Shown here: piece by piece, positions 50,903-59,487 of the stretch
Numbering within the stretch: the first letter of the stretch is position 1
How the letters are laid out: every line of letters starts with the position of its first letter
Source: Clostridium_AD sp964467165
Lineage (GTDB): Bacteria; Bacillota; Clostridia; Clostridiales; Clostridiaceae
Assembly (NCBI GenBank): GCA_964467165.1
Contig: CAYXOL010000013.1
Span: 1 to 64,000 of the forward strand
Direction: 5' to 3'
Length of the DNA: 64,000 nt
Notes under the pieces: model-generated
Database searches by the model: none
Told to the model about the DNA's origin: nothing
Seen by the model: the letters and a program-made list of their open reading frames with translations, nothing else
Translations under genes and position numbers: made by a program

Positions 50903-51580
50903 ATGTTAACCTATATTCCTTTACTTAAAACCATTGATTTATTTAAAGATCTTTCTTTTGAAGATCTAAATCATTTGTTCACCAAAAACTTATACGAAAT
51001 TAAAAACTATAAAAAAAATTCTGTGATATATTTTCAAAATGAAAAATGCACTCGCTTTGACATAATTTTAAAAGGGACTATATTAGTTCAAGAAATTGAT
51101 TCAAAGGGCAATGTATTAACTATTACTGATTTTACTGTTGGTAATGTTTTAGGTGAAAATTTGCTTTTTTCATATAGGAACTTTTATCCTATGACAGTTA
51201 TTTCAAAAACTGATGCTATCATCCTCCATATAAAGAAAGAGTTAATTTTGAAGCTTTGTCAAGTTAATGTGGCTTTTTTAAATAATTTTCTCAGTTCAAT
51301 ATCAGATAAAACTTTAATATTAACAGATAAAATCAAATCCTTATCTATGAAAACTATAAGACAATGTATAATTGATTTTTTAATATATGAAAGCTTCTCG
51401 CAAAACAGTAGAACCATTAAATTAGACTACACTAAAAAAGAACTTGCTGAAAAATTTGGAATTCAAAGACCCTCTCTTTCTCGTGAATTAAATAAAATGA
51501 GAAAGGATGGATTAATAGAATATGATGCTCGCTCAATAACAATAATTGATATTGATTCATTAACCTATTCTCATTTATAG
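50903..51580 (+). CDS. Crp/Fnr-family regulator without Cys cluster
   Basis: 225 aa. The cyclic-nucleotide-like domain contains ILKGTILVQEIDSKGNVL and TVGNVLGENLLF; the C-terminal HTH is KKELAEKFGIQRPSLSRELNKM. The recognition helix RPSLSREL lacks the Fnr-type Glu, so a different half-site is expected. The adjacent GTAAC-N4-GTTAC box suggests that it is the regulator of that class. Start follows AAGGAG at 50886. Confidence 0.85.
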   Translation: MLTYIPLLKTIDLFKDLSFEDLNHLFTKNLYEIKNYKKNSVIYFQNEKCTRFDIILKGTILVQEIDSKGNVLTITDFTVGNVLGENLLFSYRNFYPMTVISKTDAIILHIKKELILKLCQVNVAFLNNFLSSISDKTLILTDKIKSLSMKTIRQCIIDFLIYESFSQNSRTIKLDYTKKELAEKFGIQRPSLSRELNKMRKDGLIEYDARSITIIDIDSLTYSHL

Positions 51581-51728
51581 ATTATGAAACTTATAAAAAA
51601 ACTACTTCTATTGGCGATTTATATTTATTAATATTCAATTCATAATAAAAATAATATTTGAAAAGAGAATAGCTACAATATTAAAAATCAAATGATATTT
51701 TGGGGGTGGCAAAACAGGGTCAAAACAA

Positions 51729-51757
51729 AAAACACTCTGTATTAAACATAGTGTTTT
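51729..51757 (-). terminator. Terminator following the RNase P RNA 3' end
   Basis: AACACT-CTGT / ACAT-AGTGTT hairpin; the minus-strand side runs into TTTTTTGTTTT. Confidence 0.65.
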
Positions 51758-51760
51758 CAA

Positions 51761-51793
51761 TGGTGAGAGTAAGTCTATAAGCCGAGTTCTGTA
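51761..51793 (-). ncRNA. rnpB: 3' end fragment of RNase P RNA (attachment site)
   Basis: On the minus strand ACAGAACTCGGCTTATAG followed by ACTTACTCTCACCA matches the conserved 3' end of bacterial RNase P RNA (CGGCTTA..strand of P4 and the terminal helix). Sequence right of 51793 does not continue as RNase P RNA, so the 5' body is absent here. The native terminator follows. The simplest reading is an island inserted at the rnpB 3' end, with the intact gene beyond the right end of the island, outside the window. Confidence 0.65.
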
Positions 51794-51920
51794 TTTGATT
51801 TTTCTAATATTTTTATGAATTTTATTATATCTTAATATATCTGTTAAGCTTTGATTATACTGTGTTTAACCGGTTTTTTATATTAAATTATAACTATCTT
51901 TATTCATTAATATTTTATAG

Positions 51921-51960
51921 AGCGGTGGCAAAGCGGTGGCAAACCATGAATCTGCCACCG
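51921..51960. repeat. GCGGTGGCA repeat and hairpin
   Basis: Two direct copies of GCGGTGGCAAA followed by the reverse complement TGCCACCGC. Forms a 9-bp stem; may be a terminator or part of a recombination site. Confidence 0.55.
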
Positions 51961-51991
51961 CTTAATTTGGTTTATACACTATGGTTTAGCC

Positions 51992-52026
51992 CCTCCAGTC
52001 GAACCCTCGACCTTCAGATTCGACAG
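51992..52026 (-). other. tRNA-like block, possible old attachment core
   Basis: Minus strand GAATCTGAAGG then TCGAGGGTTCGACT resembles anticodon-stem 3' half, variable loop, T-stem and T-loop of a tRNA. The complementary T-stem strand and acceptor are missing. An integrase core site is the usual explanation. Confidence 0.35.
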
Positions 52027-52311
52027 AAACAGTTTTTACTAAGTTTAAAAACCCGTCAATCACTTCTAAATAGTCATTTTACTTTTTAACTAAGTTTAGG
52101 TAATACCTACTTATTTTAACCTATAAGGGGCAAAAAAAGGGGCAAATAATTTATGACTCAATTAGTTTCGAATATTTTATTGTGGAATAAGTAAAGTAAT
52201 GGCAAGAACTTTAAACGCTTCTTGAATTGAGCTGAAAGGCTGTTTTTATATTTACTACAAAAAAATAAAAACCCCCTAGCTAAAGCAAGGGGGATATGTT
52301 TAAACTTATAT

Positions 52312-52746
52312 TTATGCAGTATATTTCTTTTGCTTATTCTCAGGGCATACAATATGATTTTTATCAAACCATACAATATAAAAGAACTCTTGAGCTCTAT
52401 ATCCATAAACTCGCTTTTTTTGATTAACTCTAAAGGAACATAGTTTGGCATCAGTTGGGATTTCACTTGGAAGTTTTATTGCAATAAATTTATTTCTTTC
52501 ATAATTTAATCCATTATCTAACATGATTTGATTCCATGTTAAAGTTTCTAACTTCTTAAATGCATCAATTAATAGTTTTAGTTCACTTCCTTGCCAATCA
52601 GTAATTGAACACCCACTATGCGCAACATTTTCAAATGCTACCTTACCTTTTCTTAAGTTATAATCAACATCTTTTAATTCTGTTGAAATGTCTCTAGATT
52701 TCTGCTTTTGTAGTTGTAGTGCCTTAGTGTTAATTTTTTTACCCAT
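52312..52746 (-). CDS. Putative toxin of a Panacea-type toxin-antitoxin pair
   Basis: 144 aa, basic N-terminus (MGKKINTKALQLQKQKSRD), SELKLLIDAFKKLETLTWNQIM in the middle and a C-terminal CSFRVNQKKRVYGYRAQEFFYIVWFD (described as pattern) with a RelE-like finish (VYGYR..FYIVWFDKNH). Overlaps the upstream Panacea gene by 8 bases, the usual coupling in such pairs. Toxin identity is inferred from the partner. Confidence 0.65.
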   Translation of the reverse strand: MGKKINTKALQLQKQKSRDISTELKDVDYNLRKGKVAFENVAHSGCSITDWQGSELKLLIDAFKKLETLTWNQIMLDNGLNYERNKFIAIKLPSEIPTDAKLCSFRVNQKKRVYGYRAQEFFYIVWFDKNHIVCPENKQKKYTA

Positions 52747-53245
52747 TTAACTCTGAATAAAACTCATGCATTAAATATTTTGGAATAACTTTATCACATC
52801 TCATACCCGGTGGCAAGTTTCCTCTTGTTTGTTTCCACGGTTTTTCTTGATGAGTTAATTGTTCTAAATAACTTCCAACAAATTTTCCATATGCATCCCA
52901 AACGGTTTCCAAGGTTTCTATTTGTTTCTCACAAAATATATTTATATTGAAATCCTCATCAACCCTACAAATTGTAGAATTCATAGAGACATCATTGTAC
53001 TTTATATATAAATTATAATTAGCCGGACCGTGCACCCATGCTTGAAAATCTTCTTTAAACAATTCTTGTTCATCCCAAACCATACTCCAAGCTTGCGCAT
53101 AATAGCATAATTTTTGCAATTTTAAAGGAGTAATTGGATCTTCTGCCTCGCAATTTCCTTTAGTAACAAAATAATTCGCTACATCATATATACTTGGCAT
53201 CTGTTTCCCCCCCATTCGTTTAAATAAATTTATTATTTCTCCCAT
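52739..53245 (-). CDS. panA: Panacea (DUF4065/SocA-like) antitoxin
   Basis: 168 aa from the ATG at 53245 after TAGGAGGTG. Signature of the family: MPSIYDVANYFVTKG, ITPLKLQKLCYYAQAWSMVW, FKEDFQAWVHGPANYNLY and the C-terminal helices. Panacea domains neutralise many different toxin types in two-gene units. It precedes and overlaps the toxin gene. The start at 53200 (MPSIYD) is an alternative. Confidence 0.82.
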   Translation of the reverse strand: MGEIINLFKRMGGKQMPSIYDVANYFVTKGNCEAEDPITPLKLQKLCYYAQAWSMVWDEQELFKEDFQAWVHGPANYNLYIKYNDVSMNSTICRVDEDFNINIFCEKQIETLETVWDAYGKFVGSYLEQLTHQEKPWKQTRGNLPPGMRCDKVIPKYLMHEFYSELNG

Positions 53246-53603
53246 AATCACACCTCCTAGCATGATACAGAACCATAATATAACTTCTATATTTATATTA
53301 TAGTTCTGTATACTAAATGGTACAAGCTTTTAATATCATAGATTTGTTACAAATTATCTTAAATAACGACATTTTGCACTATATATCTTAACATTTCCAT
53401 AATGTTATGTTTATTAGATACATATTTATATATATGTTAGTTATGTCCATTTATTGTCAAATATATTCTAAAATAGAAAAAGCTCTAAAGCTAGATTTTT
53501 TCTAAACTCATGCTTAAAATTATTACACTACTATCACATGAAATGATAAAATAGTAACTTGAGTAAAAAATAAATAAAATTAAGGATTAAGGAGGGTGAA
53601 TAG
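53246..53603. other. Intergenic upstream of the Panacea operon
   Basis: AT-rich. TATAAT-like runs near 53285-53300 could serve the leftward operon. No gene supported. Confidence 0.35.
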
Positions 53604-53757
53604 TTGAAGCTTACAAAAAAACAATTAAAAGAAATGTTAAAAGAGTACTTTATTCACTTATAATACCAGCTATGCAAATAGAAAAAATTTTTTAGATTAT
53701 ATAGGAAAGGATCTAACAGATTTGAAAAATATTAAGGGCTTAGAGTATAAAAAATAA
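53604..53757 (+). pseudogene. Small frameshifted gene
   Basis: TTG at 53604 after AAGGAGGG encodes MKLTKKQLKEMLKEYFIHL and stops at 53660. A different frame continues YNTSYANRKNFLDYIGKDL to TAA at 53755. A single base change near 53658 would give one about 50-residue protein. It is either a recent pseudogene or a frameshift-dependent small protein. Confidence 0.4.
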
Positions 53758-53817
53758 TAAATAATAAATTGTTCGTATTTTGTGCATGAAAAAGGAGTCA
53801 TTCATAGGACTCCTTGA

Positions 53818-54489
53818 CTAATTTCCAATCTTTTTTTGAGGGTAATTAATTTTCATGTCAAGATATGTTAAAACTTCGTATACTCCTAACGGTTCGTTTA
53901 TGGTAAAAGTTCTTACCAGCTCCAATTCATCTAAGACTGTACTAACTCTTATGTTTATTGACTGACCATCATAGCTTTTTAATCGGATATTTCCAATTTC
54001 CTTTAGTGGCTTTATCTGTTTTAATTTAATATCAAAAAATAGAAGATTATTTTCAGTACTCATAATATAGTCATTTGCTTCTGTGTTTTTAGGGAGATTA
54101 TGCATAATTATATATGCCGAATTATAAACATTGCTTACTAATTTATCCTTTTGCAAACTTATTATTGTTTGCTGAATACTAGTCATATAATCTATCGATT
54201 TTAATATTTCTTCAGTTTCTTTTAATTCTGCTTTAGATTTAATTATAACATTGAATTGGTCTAATACAGTTTTCATACTCATTTGTAAGTTATCAATCTT
54301 ATCCTTAGTTTTGTCTAAAATCAGAAGTGTGTTCGAGTTTATTTTGTTTTCTATTTCAACACTGCATTTTGCACATACTATCTTAAAAAGTGTAGTATTG
54401 TTTTCATCAAATAATGTATCTTCTTGTATTATGTTAAATATATCACTTTTGCAATTTCCGCATTTATACGCTTCTTTACTGTTAGACAT
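53818..54489 (-). CDS. Zinc-ribbon plus coiled-coil protein of unknown function
   Basis: 223 aa from the ATG at 54489; the GTG at 54498 overlaps the ribosome binding site. N-terminal CGNC (about residue 11) and CAKC (about residue 41) make a zinc ribbon; residues 55-120 form a coiled coil (TKDKIDNLQMSMKTVLDQFN); the C-terminus is beta-rich (IRLKSYDGQSINIRVSTVLDE). Followed by two other small unknown genes on the same strand upstream. Not recognised. Confidence 0.6.
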   Translation of the reverse strand: MSNSKEAYKCGNCKSDIFNIIQEDTLFDENNTTLFKIVCAKCSVEIENKINSNTLLILDKTKDKIDNLQMSMKTVLDQFNVIIKSKAELKETEEILKSIDYMTSIQQTIISLQKDKLVSNVYNSAYIIMHNLPKNTEANDYIMSTENNLLFFDIKLKQIKPLKEIGNIRLKSYDGQSINIRVSTVLDELELVRTFTINEPLGVYEVLTYLDMKINYPQKKIGN

Positions 54490-54566
54490 ATTTACCACCC
54501 CCCATATACCTTATATTCTAAGTATAGAGATTTTATGTATGAAAAAAGAGCCCTATTATGAGCTCT

Positions 54567-54920
54567 TTAAGTGTTTTCTATTTTATTGACAATATCTAAT
54601 ATAGAATCCTCCATCCTATTAACTATATAATTATAAACTCCTTCTGGTAAATTGGGTTGCATATGTTTCTGTGAGTCCTTGAATGACCTGAAAATCAATT
54701 CAATATCACTACAATTAATTTCTATTTTTTTTCCCGATTTTAGATAACTTAAATCTTGAAGTCTATCTACCATCCAAAAGGCATATTGTTGCTTAGTTCC
54801 ATGATCTTTTACATATTTCAATTGCATTGAATAATCTTTTGGGTACTTCTCTAATGCAGCCCAAGTCACATCCATATATTGCTTATCTTTACCTAGTTTA
54901 GCTATTTTTCGTTCAAACAT
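54567..54920 (-). CDS. Unknown small protein
   Basis: 117 aa from the ATG at 54920 (MFERKIAKLGKDKQYMDVTW) after GGAGGTG. Mixed charged, soluble, with RLQDLSYLKSGKKIEINCSD in the centre. Not recognised. Upstream bases share the phrase TTTTATGTATG(G/A)AAA(A)AG with the flank of the preceding gene, hinting at duplicated cassettes. Confidence 0.55.
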   Translation of the reverse strand: MFERKIAKLGKDKQYMDVTWAALEKYPKDYSMQLKYVKDHGTKQQYAFWMVDRLQDLSYLKSGKKIEINCSDIELIFRSFKDSQKHMQPNLPEGVYNYIVNRMEDSILDIVNKIENT

Positions 54921-55000
54921 TATTTTAATCACCTCCATACTTTATATTCAAAGAACAAAGATTTTATGTATGGAAAAGAGTCCTGTTATGAACTCCCTAA

Positions 55001-55084
55001 TTATTTTTTATATTTTAAAACATCTGTTATTAGATTTAGTATTGGTGCTGCTATAACTATTACTTTTGTTGCTACCCATACCAT
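55001..55084 (-). CDS. Possible 27-aa hydrophobic peptide
   Basis: MVWVATKVIVIAAPILNLIT followed by DVLKYKK and TAA; one membrane-spanning segment and a Lys tail, as in type I toxin peptides or small membrane regulators. GGAAG lies 8 bases upstream. Short, so support is limited. Confidence 0.4.
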   Translation of the reverse strand: MVWVATKVIVIAAPILNLITDVLKYKK

Positions 55085-55104
55085 TATTAACTTCCGTTAT
55101 TATA

Positions 55105-55440
55105 TTATTTAGCTTTCTCTTCTAATTCTATAAGCCTATTCTCCTGTTTTGTTAAGCTATCATTAAATGATAACATATCTTTTTTCATACTAGCCTGCCA
55201 TATTTTATCCACTACGCTCTTATCACTTTTTTTCTCTGCTGATTCATATAATTTCTTTATTCTAGTATATTCTAAAAATGTATTCATTTTAGTTGCCCTT
55301 AATACAGTTATTTTGTGCTTCAATTTCTCTTTATTAAGCGTGGTTACGTTTGCTGACATAATAGCATTTAGTCCCTTTGTTATATCATCCCCTAGCTCTT
55401 TAAATGACTTTTTTAGTAATGCTTCTTCGTTGTCTTTCAT
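55105..55440 (-). CDS. Coiled-coil protein of unknown function
   Basis: 111 aa, almost wholly helical and highly charged (MKDNEEALLKKSFKELGDDI to NRLIELEEKAK). No domain recognised. GGAGAG precedes the ATG at 55440. Confidence 0.55.
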   Translation of the reverse strand: MKDNEEALLKKSFKELGDDITKGLNAIMSANVTTLNKEKLKHKITVLRATKMNTFLEYTRIKKLYESAEKKSDKSVVDKIWQASMKKDMLSFNDSLTKQENRLIELEEKAK

Positions 55441-55607
55441 ATTTGATCTCTCCTTTAATTTTATTACTTATTTACTCTTAATATCTTATATATCTTACTT
55501 GTATAGGTATTTTCATACTTTTAATTTTCCCACAATTTACTTGTATAAATTTTACTATAATTTGTTATAATTAAATGTATATTGATGAAACTTAAAGGAG
55601 ATTGAAT

Positions 55608-55751
55608 ATGTTTAACCTGGATTTAATTCAGGTCGTAGATCTTAGTATTATTTTCTACTCCCTTTTAACTTGTAGTTATTTATCCATAAAGAAAGTTCAT
55701 GGAAAATTTGTTATAACTTATGAGTATAAAGGTAAAAATTATAAAGATTAA
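55608..55751 (+). CDS. Small membrane protein (47 aa)
   Basis: MFNLDLIQVVDLSIIFYSLL, then TCSYLSIKKVHGKFVITYEY and a basic tail. One hydrophobic helix (about residues 8-26). AAAGGAG at 55593 is well spaced. A hairpin follows at 55759. Opposite in direction to its neighbours. Confidence 0.5.
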   Translation: MFNLDLIQVVDLSIIFYSLLTCSYLSIKKVHGKFVITYEYKGKNYKD

Positions 55752-55758
55752 TATGGCC

Positions 55759-55863
55759 GAGGATGAATTATGAAATTCATCCTTCGGACTTGATATAATA
55801 ATACAAAATATAGGCTTACTTTAAAGCTAATAAAAAGGTAATGAATTTCCCTGCCTTTTTATT
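55759..55863 (+). terminator. Two hairpins after the 47-aa gene
   Basis: AGGATGAATT / AATTCATCCT (about 55761-55785), and AAAAAGG / CCTTTTT followed by ATTTT (about 55832-55863). Confidence 0.6.
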
Positions 55864-56111
55864 TTAGTTCTTTTAAACCCCCTCCGTTACTGCGTTCATA
55901 TTCCCTATTGCTCATCAATTCTTTTATTCAAGTAAAAAACTCCTCCTTATCCTTGCTTTTTTTCTATTGTTATCTTACATTTCTTTTCTCAATTATGCAT
56001 GTTCAGTTACTTTAATCCTAGTGTTCTGACTACATTCAACGTTCTCAAAACTTATTAAATAAGCATAAAACAATATAAAATAAAATTAATTATAAAATAT
56101 GCTATTGTTCT
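55864..56111. other. Intergenic, nothing recognised
   Basis: AT-rich with no supported gene on either strand. Confidence 0.4.
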
Positions 56112-56405
56112 TCAATTCTTACTTAAATAATTTTTCCTTATTAATTCTATTTTTTCCATAATGTTATCAAAATCACTCTTTCCATCTTGACCAGGCGTAA
56201 CTAGGACATGTGCTGGGTAGTTCTGGTATTGCCATTTTCCCTCTTTGATAAGCAAGATTCGGGTGTAAACCGCGTATTCAGTTTCACCATTTTTTCCCCA
56301 ATCCACTTCTCCAAAACTCACTTCATATTTTCTGGTTCTGCTTTGGTTTGACTTCACATCATATGATACCACAGGTATCTTATATACTGGCTGACTTTCA
56401 GACAT
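56112..56405 (-). CDS. Unknown small protein
   Basis: 97 aa, MSESQPVYKIPVVSYDVKSN, beta-rich middle (YEVSFGEVDWGKNGETEYAV) and helical end. No recognised family. Ribosome binding site GGGAGGG upstream supports the start. Single gene. Confidence 0.55.
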   Translation of the reverse strand: MSESQPVYKIPVVSYDVKSNQSRTRKYEVSFGEVDWGKNGETEYAVYTRILLIKEGKWQYQNYPAHVLVTPGQDGKSDFDNIMEKIELIRKNYLSKN

Positions 56406-57018
56406 AATATATCCCTCCCCAACGTTCTATCTTAAATTAATCATACAAGATGTCTTTAATATCGTAAAGGATGATATAAGGCAATTATAAGAGTTCAGCT
56501 TGATTTACGTTGCACAATTACTAAGATGTCCATAGTAAAAATTGATATTTCCTTTAATTTACCTGAGTTATTTTTGAAGTAGATCACACAGCGTCAACGT
56601 AAAAATTTTTAAACCTGCAATCATGATGATCTTTTCTTGTTTCTAACAAGAAACCTCTTACTTATTAGCCTAATGAATATCTCTCATTTTTTTCTATACT
56701 TCCACGTTATATTGAAAATTGGAAGTTCTCAAGAACTACCAGTTCACTGCTTAACGTGCTCATTCGTAAATATTATCCCCTCCAACATTATGAAGCGCGC
56801 TATTTAATTTATGCAATTCTCATGCAACTCAAAAAGTTTTGCATTTCTATATTTTTCGATATAAATCACTTTAGCATAGCGATGGAATAAACCGAGGAAA
56901 ATTACTGGTTACATTTTTTAACAAGTGCCTGTCACCTTTGTGAGGAGGTATCGACAAACTTCTAAAAATCTAAATTTAAATGCATATAATACATTTTTTT
57001 TAAATATATTATAACTTT
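56406..57018. other. 600-base gap without a gene
   Basis: No open frame with a start site on either strand. A CAGCGTCAACGT string and a TTCTTGTTTCTAACAAGAA hairpin (about 56632-56650) are seen. It may be the scar of lost genes. Confidence 0.4.
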
Positions 57019-58713
57019 TTACGCACTTAAAAAATTAATACCCTCTATTTGATTTCTGTATATAACTTTATCAATAAAACATAATAAATTTCTATAAATG
57101 CCATCGTATCTTTGAGTATTAATATTTTCAATTATTATGTTTATTTTTTCAAAATTTTGTTTAACAACCTCTTCATCTAAATTGGTTATAGCTAAGGTTA
57201 TTTCTTTACTATATTCAAAGCATACATCATTAGCCTCTAACAAATCATCAAGTCTGTTTTCTAACATATTTAACATAAGATGCTTTCTAACTGTCCCTTC
57301 TTGAGAAGAATATATTCCTTTATCGCTCATATATTCATTAATATACCGAGTAATATTTTTTGAAGTTATTTCTTCTTGATAATTAAATCCATTCATTTCT
57401 GCACCAAGACTCTTTTTATAATCCTTTGTATCATTAACTATAGTTAAATATAAATCTGACTGTTCAGAAACAATCTCTTTTACATAATCTAATATTTCAG
57501 TAGCTTTTAAGGTCCTAATAAATTTATAAAAAGGTATGAACCCGTTTGTTTCTTTTTTAAATCCAAGTATGCTCAATGGGTCATAATTTTCTTCTTCATT
57601 AAGAAATGCTTTACAAATATCAATTTTATTACTAAAAACTTTCTTTTCTTTTGTTGAAAAAGTTAAACCAACAAAGTTATTTCCTTCATTGAAATTATTA
57701 ATTTTTTCTATTTCATTAATATTTACATCTATTAATTTAGGATTATATTCTTGACTTGATACTAACCCATAAACATTATTTTTTAGATACTTTAAAAATC
57801 TAATAGGTAGTTTTTTTATAGCAATATCATTTATAGCTTTATAAAATTTTCCATAATTACTTAGAGCATATGATTTAATGTCTATATATAGCCCATCATC
57901 TAATTGGACCCTTTCTACGTCTTCTTTATCTGCACCATTGTCAACCCTTTTAATAAACCATATTCTACTTTTCAGCTCTTCTACTTTTTCATAAGGAAGC
58001 ATTTTTACAATAGTTGTTAATATACTTTTTACATTTCTATCACTAATGCTATATCCTAAAAATACAATTGGATATTCTAAGAATAATGTTAATAACTTTG
58101 CATTTAGATATATATCTTTATTAAAGAATTTATCATAGTCGTCTTTTGTAATAACTATACTATTTGGTTCTTTAACTGAACCATGTATCTTATATATATC
58201 TCCAACACCATCAACTACACTTGTTAACAAAGATGTTTGTCCTACATGAGTTGTATATTCCTTACCAAATATTTCTTCTAACATTTCATCATAATTTGTA
58301 GTTATTATAGCTGCTGGGCTTGTCTTCTTTAACTCTATAACTTCTTCATTACTTAACATGATATCTTTATTATCTTGGAAATATTGAGATATAACTTTAC
58401 ATATTCGTTTTCTATAATAATAACCTTTGCTACCGCCTTCTTCTAACTCTTCTTCTGGCATCTTATCAAAATAAACATCTTCTAATTCTTGTGCTAATGC
58501 TTCCATATTAATTTCATCTTTATTTGATATTTCATTTTTATATGTATGTTTTTGTTTGTATCTTGAAAAATTAATGCCAGTACCCTCCATAGTTTTCTCT
58601 AGTAAACCTAACCAATCTGGACTTTCTATGTATCTTCTTGACAAACCAGAACCAACAAAAAATATTGGTGATGCTCCTAAGTTCTTTAACTTTTCTTTAA
58701 GACCAGTAAACAT
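57019..58713 (-). CDS. SIR2-domain protein (NADase-type effector)
   Basis: 564 aa. SIR2 motifs: GSGLS (21-25), TTNYD (138-142), IYKIHGS with the catalytic His177, and FLGYSISD (218-225). The C-terminal about 300 residues are unrecognised helical sequence. SIR2 proteins in bacterial defence deplete NAD+ to abort infection. It follows a broken FRG-domain gene by 48 bases, and FRG-SIR2 pairs look like a unit. GGAGG precedes the ATG. Likely a defence effector; whether it still has its partner function is doubtful. Confidence 0.82.
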   Translation of the reverse strand: MFTGLKEKLKNLGASPIFFVGSGLSRRYIESPDWLGLLEKTMEGTGINFSRYKQKHTYKNEISNKDEINMEALAQELEDVYFDKMPEEELEEGGSKGYYYRKRICKVISQYFQDNKDIMLSNEEVIELKKTSPAAIITTNYDEMLEEIFGKEYTTHVGQTSLLTSVVDGVGDIYKIHGSVKEPNSIVITKDDYDKFFNKDIYLNAKLLTLFLEYPIVFLGYSISDRNVKSILTTIVKMLPYEKVEELKSRIWFIKRVDNGADKEDVERVQLDDGLYIDIKSYALSNYGKFYKAINDIAIKKLPIRFLKYLKNNVYGLVSSQEYNPKLIDVNINEIEKINNFNEGNNFVGLTFSTKEKKVFSNKIDICKAFLNEEENYDPLSILGFKKETNGFIPFYKFIRTLKATEILDYVKEIVSEQSDLYLTIVNDTKDYKKSLGAEMNGFNYQEEITSKNITRYINEYMSDKGIYSSQEGTVRKHLMLNMLENRLDDLLEANDVCFEYSKEITLAITNLDEEVVKQNFEKINIIIENINTQRYDGIYRNLLCFIDKVIYRNQIEGINFLSA

Positions 58714-58761
58714 AGTAAATTCCTCCTTTTTTTATATATTTATTGTAATTTCACAACTTAA

Positions 58762-59157
58762 CTATAATAAGCACAAGAGAATATATTTTAAAAATAAAAA
58801 TGCAACTAAAGGATCAGTTGTCCAATCTAACAAAGGCATTGCTAATCCATAATGTTGTGCAAGAAATAACCATTTAAAATCATTTTTAGGTTTAATATTT
58901 AAATATTGAGTTGCTGTTTTTTTGAACTCGTTAAGCATTTTCATAACATTAGGATAAGTTACAATTTGCCCTCTCCTACTTTCTGAAACCCCTCTTGGCT
59001 CAATATCTTCATGAAATTGGTTTTTAATTTCCTTAACATTTCTAAGAATATTAGGTATCAAAGTATATGCTGCTGATTGTTGTCCTCTAAACCAAAATAA
59101 CTCGCCCTTATTATCGGACTTAATTTATTTAATAAGTTCTACTACGTTCTTTAACAT
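58762..59157 (-). pseudogene. FRG-domain protein, interrupted and truncated
   Basis: From the ATG at 59157 the frame reads MLKNVVELIK, then TAA (59125-59127), then IKSDNKGELFWFRGQQSAAY, PNILRNVKEIKNQF and FLAQHYGLAMPLLDWTTDPL. These are the FRG signature (FRGQ, LAQHYGLxxxLLDWT). It ends early with VAFLFLKYILLCLL, where normal proteins continue for about 100 residues. So one stop codon and a 3' truncation inactivate it. Confidence 0.75.
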
Positions 59158-59487
59158 ATTAATTCAACATAAATCTATCTTATCCTTCAATATTTGTAAA
59201 ATTAGGTAAAAATAAAGCTCTGAGATTACCCCAGAGCTTCATAACTATGACTTATCTTATCAGTTTTACATCTTTAACATATCACATTTTCCATTTGTAG
59301 ATTTGCAATGAATATTATCCATAACTCATCTTTCTTAAACTTTCATCTCATTACCGTGGTATATATTTACAAGTCCATAAAATATTAAGCAGCCATTAAT
59401 ATTTTATGCTTAACTGATATAGTTATTTTTCTGTTTCACCTTTCATTCTTTGGTATATCACAAGTAATAGCACAACTTAACTATAAC
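59158..59487. other. Intergenic between resolvase and FRG remnant
   Basis: No gene. The 16-mer CACAACTTAACTATAA occurs at 59471-59486 and again at 58752-58767, the 3' ends of two leftward genes. A GCTCTGAGATTACCCCAGAGC hairpin (about 59217-59237) acts as terminator. Confidence 0.5.

Larger units (their letters stand above)
51581..52311. other. Island border region without genes
   Basis: About 730 bases with no supported gene. It holds, from left to right, the RNase P RNA 3' end and terminator, a GCGGTGGCA direct and inverted repeat (about 51921-51960), a tRNA-like block and an AAGGGGCAAA repeat pair (about 52123, 52138). This is the kind of patchwork left by repeated integrations. Confidence 0.5.

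Noticed and set aside
52158..52466. 102-aa minus-strand frame
   Set aside because: Overlaps the toxin gene in another frame and lacks a ribosome binding site.
55313..55570. 85-aa plus-strand frame
   Set aside because: Antisense to the coiled-coil gene, no start site.
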